The notes beneath the pieces are model-generated. The model was not told the DNA's origin, did no database searches, and saw only the letters and a list, made by a program, of their open reading frames with translations. A program made the position numbers and the translations under genes. Positions 54,910-64,000 of a stretch of DNA of 64,000 nt are shown piece by piece; positions within the stretch are counted from its first letter, which is position 1, and every line of letters starts with the position of its first letter. The stretch lies in the NCBI GenBank assembly GCA_029876055.1, contig CM056874.1:8122001-8186000 (forward strand). The letters are read 5' to 3'. Origin of the DNA: Madurella fahalii. Its lineage: Eukaryota > Ascomycota > Sordariomycetes > Sordariales.

Positions 54910-56322
54910 TCAAGGCCTCTGGACCGTCGCGTTGGTATTCGCGTAAACGTAGGATGCCGCCGGTTCGTCGCCAGAATAAACGTAGAGGGGCCGGACGGCT
55001 CGGCGCTGCCTCCACCACGCATTGCCGCTGCCGCCGCTGCTACTGCTGCTACTGCTACCGCCGCGGCGGTCGCTGTAGTATTGCACCGGCTCCTGGGGGC
55101 CGGGAGCTGGCCCGGGACTGGACGTGCCGCGGCTTCCAAAGTACGGCGCCACCTCCTGGTGACCGCCGTAGCCCGCCATGCCAGTAGCAGTCGTGGTAGC
55201 TGCAGCTGCAGCATACTCATGCTCGTCAGCCGCCATCCCCGAGCAAGGATAAACGTTGACAGTCGTAGCAAAGCCCTTCATCCCGTGTCCGTCGACACCG
55301 GCGGGCCAGCAATCGCCTCCGTCCACATCCCCTCCCATCGCGGGCTCACCACCCCCAATCTTGAACAACTCCAAATCCGCCTCCACCCTGCTCAAATACA
55401 ACCCGCTCTCCTCTCCCACCCAGTCATCAATAATCCTCGCAATGGCCCTGAAGCCGGGCGTGTGGCCGCCACACCACCTCGCCCGGAACCCACAGCAGAT
55501 GAACAGGTAGCTATGGATCAGCTCGTGCAGGAACGTCGAGATCAGCAGCCTCCGGCTGAACCGCTCATCTCTCAGGATGGTCGAGGACAGCACGATCAAC
55601 GTCTCGAAGCCGCGGGTGCTCTTCCCGGCCCTGCGCAGCGCCGTCGTGCCGATCACGCGGCTATCGTAGCGGGTGCTCGACTCGTGGGACCAATCCCACC
55701 GGACGCGCTGGCTGAGGCGGCCGTTGAAGAAGATCTCGTTGGCGGTCGAGAAGATGGACTCGAGGGCGTCGTTGTCGAGGGGGTACTCGTCCCTGGCCCG
55801 GCCGGTGGAGTAGGACCGGCGCGGGTTGATGATGCTGCGCAGGATGCGCTCGTGCTTCGAGTCCGGGTTGCGCCGCCGGAAGGTGGCCAGGTGGTCGCGG
55901 ACCCGCTGGGCGGCCTCGTCGTCCTCGAGGAGCTCCGTCGAGCCGCACCGCTCCGTGGGGTCCGGGAGGATGGAGTGGCCCGAGGCGGTGCGTTCCATTG
56001 CCGGGGCAGCGGTGGCAGCGGTGGCAGCGCTGGTGGGTTCCGGAGAGGGGACGTGAGGGTGGGGAGAGGGATACCGATAAGGGAGGTGTGGATGAGGGTG
56101 GTATAGGGGTGGGTGGGTCAGTACGGGCAACTCGTCGGCCGCCTTGTAAGCAACGTGGTCGGCATATGGAGAGTGCTGGCCGTATCTCGGCCGTTTGTAC
56201 CGAGAGTGGTGATGGTGGTCATTGTCGACGATATCGGCGGTGCGCCGTTTGGCTGGGTAGTACGGACTGCCTGTGCGGCGGATCGGCGGGTACTCGTCCC
56301 CGCCTGCCACCGGGAGCGCCAT
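54910..56322 (-). CDS. SprT-like zinc metalloprotease domain protein
   Basis: A single exon of 470 residues from the ATG at 56322. Residues about 180-320 form a SprT-like domain. The helix ISTFLHELIHSYL has HExxH (His266, Glu267, His270), and CGGHTPGFRAI provides the likely third ligand His287. The upstream strand FNGRLSQRVRWDW is also typical of the family. The first 170 residues are His/Pro/Tyr-rich and disordered, and the tail is Ala/Gly/Ser-rich. SprT-type proteases (SPRTN, and Wss1-related enzymes) degrade DNA-protein crosslinks. No PCNA- or p97-binding motif could be identified here, so that role is only possible. The CHK1 gene next door is a suggestive but probably accidental neighbour. 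Confidence 0.83.
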   Translation of the reverse strand: MALPVAGGDEYPPIRRTGSPYYPAKRRTADIVDNDHHHHSRYKRPRYGQHSPYADHVAYKAADELPVLTHPPLYHPHPHLPYRYPSPHPHVPSPEPTSAATAATAAPAMERTASGHSILPDPTERCGSTELLEDDEAAQRVRDHLATFRRRNPDSKHERILRSIINPRRSYSTGRARDEYPLDNDALESIFSTANEIFFNGRLSQRVRWDWSHESSTRYDSRVIGTTALRRAGKSTRGFETLIVLSSTILRDERFSRRLLISTFLHELIHSYLFICCGFRARWCGGHTPGFRAIARIIDDWVGEESGLYLSRVEADLELFKIGGGEPAMGGDVDGGDCWPAGVDGHGMKGFATTVNVYPCSGMAADEHEYAAAAATTTATGMAGYGGHQEVAPYFGSRGTSSPGPAPGPQEPVQYYSDRRGGSSSSSSSGGSGNAWWRQRRAVRPLYVYSGDEPAASYVYANTNATVQRP

Positions 56323-58069
56323 CGGACATGCTCGGGATTAAGATCGGGAAAGAAGGCAAAATGTCACTGTACGAAACAAGTCACCTCTCAGTCCGGGAGA
56401 TGGGAAATGAGAAAAGACAACAAAGACCGAAAAGATGCAGACGGGTCTGGCGGCAAAACTAAGAAAATCCGGCAGAGGGACACTTTTTGAGAGGCGAGTC
56501 AAGGTCCCAGGAAAGAGGCTCACAAAACCCACGAAAGAATGCAAGCCACGGTAAAGACGGGAGGTCGGAAGGGGGCGAAGACGGAAATGTCACCTGCAGC
56601 CCACAACGAGAATGCCAACCAAACTCGGCGGGTTTATTAGCTGGAGCGAACCAGCCAAAGAAGGTTTCGCCTCACTGCATCTCCCTGCCGTCAACCATGT
56701 CGTTAGCTGGCCAGCCCGGTTTCTGAGTGGTCCCTGGTTTTGACACGCAAGACCAATTGAGAAGGCCAGCACCGAAAGGGTCCAGGGCCATGGGCGTCGC
56801 TCGACGGTTTTGGCGACGAGCTCTTGCCCAAACGGTATTGCCAGGGAACGCCCTGTCTGTCTCAACAAAGTTCGTTCCTTTTCGCGCCGTCAGTCAGCAG
56901 CGCAGTCGAAGGAGCGGTCTGGGGGTCCGGGGCTGGCGACCCATTACCCGGAGGACATCAGCCAAGACAAGACGCACTGAAGGAACAGAGCGTTCCAGGC
57001 GGGGTCGGCGGTGTGCTGTCCCACGGCAGTAGTGTATTGCCTGCCATGCGCGCATATGGAATGCAGCATCATTGCAGTAGTGGCACGAGCCGTCGGACCC
57101 CGTTCGGTTCTGTGGATGGAGAGAAGGGTTGACGATCGCAGCGCGTAACGTAGCCCCGGCGAAGCACAACCCTCGTGGAGAAGGCTAACGAACGCCGCCC
57201 CGGTTGGCGCCGGCAACGGGGGTACCCGCGGGGGGGGCCAAGAGTCCACCGGATTTGGCCATCCAGCGTTGAGCAGGGCACTGGGCCGAATGCCGTAGAA
57301 AAGTTGGACTTCGTTGGAAGACGAGGAGACCGGACAAACACGGCTCTACGCAGTACACAAAAAAGAGATGTTGGATTAGGTTGCACCACTGAACAGGTGG
57401 TCGAGATTTCCTGCATGCCATCTCGGCTTGGCCAGCAAGAGCGAGGCGCTCAACTCGCCGCCAACCGGCACCGGGTGGAGCCCCATACGGAATTGCAATC
57501 GCCCCGTCCACGGTAATTGGTCCCCAGCGCTCCGGCCACGAGGCCATTGGCTGCCTTGGAATTCTCAGAGCTGCCCCGCTGGTCCCTGTTCTCAGCCACT
57601 TGTCTTCCGCTGGCCGCCGGGGTTGACGCTGAACGACATCCAGCGCCCCGATCTGGGCAAAATAAACCATGCGGTAATGAACAAGCTGCTGACTTGGCAC
57701 AATTGCTAGGGCAGACAGCCTGCCATGTTGCAATGCCACAAGCATGCAGAAAAAAACACCTCAACATCGTGGTCCAGCCGGCCCTTCGGTGATTCGATAG
57801 ACCGTCCAGAATGCAATAACACAAAAAAAAGGGAGGGTATATAACGTCGGTGGACTATTCTAGGACCATAAGATGCCAGACAGCGGTGATGCAACGCAAA
57901 ACAAAACGGAGCATTCTCCTCATGACACGTGCCTTTGTCGGCTGACGAAAACAACGGGCAACGGCCCACTTTGAGGGTGTCGCCTTGTCCGTCTGACCCA
58001 TTCTCCAACGATTGCGTGGCTGTCATCTTCCTGAAACCGGCTCTAGCAATGGGACCGAAGTCAAACAAA
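56323..58069. other. 1.7 kb spacer
   Basis: SprT-like gene promoter plus the 3' flank of the F-box gene. GC-rich with many overlapping short frames, none with family resemblance. An ncRNA cannot be excluded but nothing supports one. Confidence 0.45.
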
Positions 58070-60276
58070 TCATACCGAGGCAGGCCGTAAGCCGCTGCCG
58101 AGACCAAGATTCCTCACAAACCGGACGTCATCAGCCTGCCTCTCCAGCGCCAGCCGCATCCTCTCGCTGTACGCCCTCGCCTCGCTCTCCCTGGCCAGAG
58201 CCTCGGCATCTGGAGCCTGCTCTTCAAAATCCCCGGCCATGAAGCCCGGACGCGCGGAAAACGTCACCAGCCCCAGCTTGTCGCCCGTCCAGAAGAGCAG
58301 GTCGTTGTCGTTGCCCCGGCCGTCGCTGGCCTGGGCCCCTGGCCGAGTCGGGAGGAGCTTCCGGGCCAGGTCATCGAAGCCAGGCATTGACGCGAAGATG
58401 GAGGACACCGGCGGCGGTCTCTCGCTACGCCCGATCTTACATCGCCGCACCTCGGTGAAGCCGTCGCGCTCAAACCACTTGATGTATCCAGATCCGTCGG
58501 AAAACGCAATGCGCGACCCGTGATTGACGACCGATAGTAGCTTGGACTGCGACGACGTCTGCCGGTTCTTGAAGGTAGAATTCTGCAAGCCCCCAGGCGT
58601 GCCCCTGTGTGCCAATTCTCCCGGCGATAGGCCGTAGATCTCCAAGGAGCCCTTGGTATTGTACTCGCCGCAGGCAATCAAGGTCCTGCCACCAGCGGCG
58701 CTCTTGGAGGCTTCGACCTGCTCCAATGACAGCTCTCCCTTGCGCCGCAGCTCGCTGTCGAGCGTCGAAAAGGGGTATGGGAGTGAGGTCATGCTGCAGA
58801 GCCGCGCACCTGAGTGGATGGAGCCACGGATGGACGGGAACTTGCGTCGGTCGTAGTGCAGGATATTGGAGAATCGGCCCACCACGTAGATGTCATCCGA
58901 CAACTCAGCTTCCTGGCCGGGTGCCTGGAGATGGAGGATGCTCAGCGGCCCTGGCTGTGACAGCGGTGCGTAAGGGGGTAGCGGCTCGTCATCGAAGATG
59001 TGCCGAAGACTTCGCTCGTAGAAGTCCTTGGCTCCCATCAGATCAAAGCCGTCAATCGTCTCACCCGCATCATTTAGCGACGGTTTGCGGGATCTGTAGT
59101 CGTGAAGGTGGATTCCGAGGCTGGTTCCAACGGTGAGTGGCACGGCCGGACTCGCAGCAGACAAGGCTGTGATGGACCACGGATATGATTCGCAGCCGAC
59201 GACCGACAGCGTCTGCAGGTCGACCTCGATGAGGTCTGGGTTTCGCTTCCCGTCAGCAAACCGCCGTCACACTCGTCGTGATTTTTCGATTCTGCCATGG
59301 CACACTTACGACTTTGCACTGCGAAAAAAGCCCTATGTTTCCAACTATCCACACTCACGCACTCCGTCACCCCTGAATCAACCCTCTTCGACCGCATACT
59401 ATTATCAGCCCCCGGCCCATCAATGAACAGAATTCCCGGCCTGCTCCTCGCGACAACCGCGCCCCTCTTACCCCTCGTACCCCCAACATCCCAAAGACAC
59501 ACGCTGCCATCATCCAGCGGCGACACGGCCATGACCGTCTCTCCCAATGACCCCTCTGCACGGCCGCCACTATCGGGGTAGTACAAGGCGACCCCGCGAG
59601 CCTCGACGGGGACGTCGGACGACAATGTTCTCTCCTCCGTAGTGTCGTAGGCAAACTGAAACCAATTCACCGCCACCGGACCGTGGCGCTGGATGTACTC
59701 GTCGTACCACGACACGCGTTCCGAGGGGAAGCACGGGTCCCAATTGGCCATGATGCGCACGCGCTCCCGCTCTCGGAAGTCGGCGGTGCCCGTCCACGTT
59801 GACGGACTTGTTCCCGGCCATTTCCTTCCGTCGCCGTCGTCATCGTCGTCCCCGGAGCTCCCCAGATCCAATACAGCGCCGATGCCGCCGTTGTTGATAC
59901 TACTGTTGCTGCTGCTACTGCTGCTGCTGTTGTAGTTGATCCCCAAGTAGCCACCGGTGGCGGTCGTGCCCGCTGTCAGCCGGAAGAGGCGGCGGCGGCG
60001 GCCAAGCGCCTCGAGGTAGGACGACTCTTGCAGGCAGCGGGCGCGCCAGAAACCATCGTCGCGGGCGAGGTTGCGGAAGCCGCGCGAGACGAGTTGGAGA
60101 ATGGTGATTTCGCGGGGGTTGAGGACTATATCACAGGACGTGATTAGCATGTGGATTGGTCTGACACATATCTTGCGAAAAGCTCGAGCGCCGAGCCCGT
60201 TTCGAGAGTCGTCTTATCACTTACACGATAGGATGTGGAGTAAAATCTCCCCCGGCAGATGCTCGAAACCCGCCAT
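58070..60276 (-). CDS. F-box protein with a repeat-type (WD40-like) C-terminal region
   Basis: Three exons: 60276-60225, 60125-59310 and 59235-58070, giving 677 residues. The F-box is completed only by splicing: MAGFEHLPGEILLHILSFLN, then PREITILQLVSRGFRNLARD. A Ser/Asn run (about 90-105) and an Asp run follow. The rest contains blade-like segments (LGETVMAVSPLDDGSVCLWD, GYIKWFERDGFTEVRRCKIG) suggesting a WD40-like propeller with weak repeats. It would be a substrate adaptor for an SCF ubiquitin ligase. The second intron has a CTGAC branch point and CCCAG acceptor. It restores the frame between LFIDGPGADN and LIEVDLQTLSVVG. A (CA)27 repeat lies 190 bases upstream of the ATG. Confidence 0.85.
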
Positions 60277-60467
60277 GTCTGGCTGCTGGCGGGGGGATCC
60301 GAGACCAGCTGGGTACCGATTCCGGGTCGCGGGGTTGAATGCTTTCAAATTCCGTGACTTTTGCGCCAAAAGAACGTGGATTGGAATGGTTGACGGAGGC
60401 GAAAGAATATGAATCGTCTTTTCCTTCCCCCCCTTTCTAGAACTTCTTAGATAAGGATAAAGGGGGG

Positions 60468-60526
<59 letters not shown>

Positions 60527-62065
60527 AAAAAAAAAAAACACCTGTGGTGTAGGACCAAGAGCTGGCACCCACGCCTCCTGGCTCTGGCGTAGGACTTGTC
60601 GAAGCTTCGGGCTGGATTGGCGCCCCGCGAATCTAACGGGGGCGAGCCAGGCACAATCCTGGGGGTTCCACGGGCTCCATCAGGTTTCGCAGCTCCACTA
60701 GTTCGACCGTTCCAGAGCCAGGTCCAATCGATAAGGCTTCTCGGCTTACGATAACGCCATTCTGTGCGGAGAGCACTAAGCCTTTTCGGGATATATTTCT
60801 CCCGTAAATTCACGGAAGGTGTGACACTATTTTTAAGCCTCTTTTGACGACATCCGTATTTCTCGAGATCGGATGGTCCCTAGGACACTCATCAATGTAT
60901 GGGCGAAGACACCGCCGGTCCGCAGTTCGCTACTATGCACTTGTCCAAGGAGGAGATTCTCACGAAACCTGGGATTAGCCGCGCATCCGTGAACTCCGAG
61001 GCCCCGGAATCGAAACTATGTCGAGGGCCCCTTGGGGACCTGGGGTCGATTGTTCCGAAACGTTAATACCATTGCTGGCAAAAGCTGCGGGTGGCGTTGT
61101 TCTGGAGCTAAATGGAAATGTGTCGTGGTGTGGGCTATAGCGGCCAATTTCACACCTACGGCGTCGCAGTGGATGGCTGCGGTGTGCACAGGAACAAGAG
61201 CAGTAACGATGAGCAGGCACTCTTGCTTTCTACTTACACATCTCACATCCTTCTTATCATTCCGCTCCCCACCCAAAGATCCTTCCCCATGCTAGTAAAC
61301 TTCCTATGCCATGTTGTGTCCCATCAATCAAGCCGAAAGCAATCAGGGAGGTGTTCCGGGGAGGCGGTTGCCATGGATGGCACCATTTCGAAGTTTCGAG
61401 CGTCCAGATTCTCTGTTCAAACATTGGACTATGATTCCCGTGACAGCTTTGTGCTCCCTGCAGAATCCCTCGCGTATGGCTCAGGAGCTAATATTAGGCC
61501 ACTGCTTCCGGGCGGGGAATAGGGCTTTCGCCTAGATCCAAGATAGCTCGAAGCTTCCCACTAGTGGACAGTGCCCAACAGAGGCAAGAAATCATGAAAA
61601 CTGTATTTCCTGTGAAACTCGGGTCTTGGTCGGTGAATTTAGATGGTCATGGCTTCGCAAAGCTTCTGGCACCAAACACAGGAAGTGCTGAAGAAACCGT
61701 CTGAGTCCTGAGGTGCTAGTAATTGCAAGCTTCCTCCTCTTCCCCGCCTTCCTCCCTTCCGCTCTTCTTTTTCCTCCTCTTCTTCGTTACCGCGTATCTA
61801 TCTAGTATTTTTGACTGGGAGAAGGCCCAAGTCTCTTGAAAGGCTCATTCGCGCCTTCCCACTTTCATTGCCATCCACAGCACCACAGTCGCGCCTTCCG
61901 TCAGCCGACCCCCAAGAGCAAGAACAGGCCGCAAATGTACTTTCTCCCGACGGCCCCCCGCAAGTTTCCCTCCCGAAGCTGCCTGTGACGCGTCCCGACC
62001 TACAACACTCCGTGACGCTCACGAACTCGACAGATTCTATCGCCGACTCCCAGGTATTGTTCGGC
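60277..62065. other. promoter of the F-box gene and upstream part of the next gene
   Basis: Contains the CA repeat and short frames. From about 61713 a plus-strand frame opens that leads without a stop into the next gene and reads like protein (RRPKSLERLI, PSADPQEQEQAA), but has no ATG before 62066. An upstream exon with a splice acceptor such as TCTAG at about 61801-61805 is likely. Confidence 0.45.
60469..60535. repeat. (CA)27 microsatellite followed by an A-run
   Basis: A perfect CA dinucleotide repeat from 60469 to 60522, then G and about 15 A. It lies in the F-box gene promoter. Such tracts are prone to length change and could form Z-DNA. Confidence 0.95.
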
Positions 62066-64000
62066 ATGCCTTCCGGGGGAGCTCACGCGGACGAAGCCGG
62101 TGCTTCTTCCGCCAATTCGGTCACAGGCCAAGTTGAACGGACTTTCACCGGCTATGTCGTAGCGTCTCCTCGCCATGATAAGGAATCTTCTAGGGTTGGA
62201 GTCCACCGAGAACGCTACACCAGCCACACCCGGCTTTCCGCGGGCGAATGCCCCGAGAACCGCCCGGTCACCGACTCTGACGCGGATCCCTTCGAGTACG
62301 ACCGCGATTCGTATACCATCTTTCTCATGCCTGCCAGGGAGAGGGAGGTCAGCGCTGCCCTCCGTTGTTTCAGTGGCGCCAGTGCAGATGCAAATGTAGG
62401 CAGCGCACCAGCATCACTGGGGCAGGAGCAGGTTCTGCCGGCATCAGTTTCCTCAGCCGACGCGCCGCAGACAGTCAACGTCGCGGCCCAGCAGAGCAAT
62501 CCCTTCTTCGAAAAATTGCACTCCTACCAAACCCCGCAGGTCCCCCCGGACTGGAAACTTGAAGCTGACTCCAACCTGGTGAGAGTCCCTGTCCGGTATT
62601 CAGCCATTCCAGACCAAGCAGCCGCCCACCGGGTCCGAGCCGCCCAGCGTTCAGAAGCCCACTCTCCTGCAGAGAATACCGAGGCTGTCATGAGCGATGG
62701 TGGTGACTGGGAAACTGTTGGTACCAGCGTAGGCCAGTTTGACAGCAATCGTGCGTTTGCTTCGGACATAGGCCTAGCCCGAACCCATCCAGTGAAGATT
62801 ACTGGCAGCAGCATCGCAGACTATTCAGACGGAAACAGTCTCCCGCCGGCCTCTTCCGATGCATTTTCGTCGACAGATCGGATCTTGCAGCATCCCTCTC
62901 CCCGTCGTGATGACGTTCCCCGCTATCGCAGGACTCTGAGGGACACAGGTCGCCCAATATTCCCTGCAAAACCTCGCATTCACCGCGTCAACGGCTATCT
63001 TCAGAACCCCACCCGGCTCTTCACGGAGCCCACATCTAGCGGAAGCGGTAGATCCTCGGCGAGGCATCATTTGATTGAAAAGCTCAGCGCCTCAATTCGA
63101 TCCCGCACTGCTAAGGAACGAGGGCAGTTCCGGCACCCTTCGGACCATGCGCATCAGTGGTCCAAGTTTAGATCTCGCGATTCGTTTGGCTGGTTCGAAA
63201 CGGACCGCGATGATGCCCGTAGTTCTCAGAAGCGCCAGGAGAATGAGTGTTCATCATCGGAGACACTGGTGAAAGAGGAAGCCAGCAGCGCGGTCGCCGA
63301 GGCAATCCAGCGAGTTTTGACTATGCCTGCCACAGCCGGGTCTTCGGCCGATGACCTGGAGCGGGGTGATACCTCGACTGAAGCAAACAGGTCTCTTGCA
63401 TCCCCCACCCTGTTCAGTTTTCCATTGATAAGCCTGGAGGAGGCTGCCAGGCGCGAGGCGTCGAGGATCGAGAGCGGTGAAGATGATCTGACCATCACAA
63501 GTGGCACAAGGACCCGGAACGATTCCAGCATTGGCTCCTCGAGAGCAACCCAGAGAACCACGCCTCCTACCCCCCACATCACTATGCCGATCCAAGCTCA
63601 CTGCCGTCGTCTCACGCCCGCGTGTATCCAGAGCTGGGCTGTTGCAGACCCCGGATACCCCGGATCTATGCAAGATGTCTCTCTATTCACTAACCCCAGA
63701 AGCCCCCCGACAGCTCCTCGGCGGACAATCATTCTTCGCGGCTCCTTGAGGCGCAGTTTCAGCCCCCCCGCATTGCCGACAGTCCTCGACTCGCCCCGCC
63801 TCTTCCGGGGCCGACTTCGGGACGGAGGCCGACGCACAACTGCCACACCGGACCTCCACCGCATCGCCAACTCGGAGTCCACTGGTCCGTGGGGCCACTT
63901 GACGGATGATGCATACCTGTCATGGGACGCGCGGAGGCGTCGAAAGGCATTCTACTATGTCATGTGCATCCTGTGCATCCTTCCCTTCTTGGCTCCCTTG
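62066..64000 (+). CDS. serine-rich membrane protein of unknown function (3' end missing)
   Basis: An open frame of 645 codons running off the right edge. The first ATG in frame is 62066 (MPSGGAHADEAG), but coding-like sequence extends upstream to about 61713, so the true start is probably in an upstream exon. Most of the protein is Ser/Arg/Pro-rich and disordered. The visible end has a basic stretch DARRRRKAFYYV followed by a hydrophobic helix beginning MCILCILPFLAPL. This arrangement is common in an uncharacterised family of fungal serine-rich membrane proteins. No catalytic domain is visible. Confidence 0.7.
   Translation, partial: MPSGGAHADEAGASSANSVTGQVERTFTGYVVASPRHDKESSRVGVHRERYTSHTRLSAGECPENRPVTDSDADPFEYDRDSYTIFLMPAREREVSAALRCFSGASADANVGSAPASLGQEQVLPASVSSADAPQTVNVAAQQSNPFFEKLHSYQTPQVPPDWKLEADSNLVRVPVRYSAIPDQAAAHRVRAAQRSEAHSPAENTEAVMSDGGDWETVGTSVGQFDSNRAFASDIGLARTHPVKITGSSIADYSDGNSLPPASSDAFSSTDRILQHPSPRRDDVPRYRRTLRDTGRPIFPAKPRIHRVNGYLQNPTRLFTEPTSSGSGRSSARHHLIEKLSASIRSRTAKERGQFRHPSDHAHQWSKFRSRDSFGWFETDRDDARSSQKRQENECSSSETLVKEEASSAVAEAIQRVLTMPATAGSSADDLERGDTSTEANRSLASPTLFSFPLISLEEAARREASRIESGEDDLTITSGTRTRNDSSIGSSRATQRTTPPTPHITMPIQAHCRRLTPACIQSWAVADPGYPGSMQDVSLFTNPRSPPTAPRRTIILRGSLRRSFSPPALPTVLDSPRLFRGRLRDGGRRTTATPDLHRIANSESTGPWGHLTDDAYLSWDARRRRKAFYYVMCILCILPFLAPL

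Overview
The window looks like nuclear DNA of a filamentous ascomycete, most likely a Sordariomycete in or near the Sordariales. This is an inference from gene content, from many short introns (about 45-190 bases, GTRNGT donors, CTAAC/CTGAC branch points) and from compact GC-rich genes separated by AT-richer spacers. No database search was possible. Gene models were built by hand from reading frames and splice signals. Each start-end pair is the full coding span, and the exons are listed in the evidence.

Layout. 1-174: 5' end of a GFA/CENP-V-type zinc protein (minus). 1359-2852: acyltransferase-3 membrane protein. 4106-5101: F-box-like (DUF7730-type) protein. 5102-8607: gene-free AT-richer spacer. 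8608-9591: Mediator subunit MED8. 10084-12084: choline sulfatase, with a consensus CYS3 site upstream. 13302-14229: MPDU1/Lec35. 15063-16368: chromodomain protein. 16369-23090: gene-poor accessory block holding a very divergent histone H3-like gene (17623-18210), a frameshifted unknown gene and a flavoprotein fragment. 23091-24239: seven-TM DUF7703 protein. 24240-26615: gene-free spacer. 26616-28365: RIC8, divergent from RIF1 (29445-34760). 35772-37024: glucose-6-phosphate 1-epimerase, carrying a one-base frameshift in a G-run. 37382-38863: class-II DAHP synthase with a GCN4/CPC1 site upstream. 39315-39759: HYPK-like UBA protein. 40538-44125: copper P-type ATPase. 45795-47125: COP9 subunit 7. 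47820-49020: RAX1-like RGS membrane protein. 49838-50365: ribosomal protein eL31. 50834-51516 and 52325-54136: divergent UBE2C/UBC11 and CHK1, sharing a promoter with paired MluI boxes. 54910-56322: SprT-like metalloprotease. 58070-60276: F-box protein. 62066-64000: partial serine-rich membrane protein running off the right edge.

Functionally this is mostly ordinary housekeeping: transcription, glycosylation, sulfur and aromatic metabolism, G-protein signalling, cell cycle and DNA damage, copper transport. The least ordinary item is the H3-like gene. It keeps the histone-fold core with canonical H3 spacing but has lost the recognisable H3 tail motifs, and it sits in a gene-poor block with degraded gene remnants.
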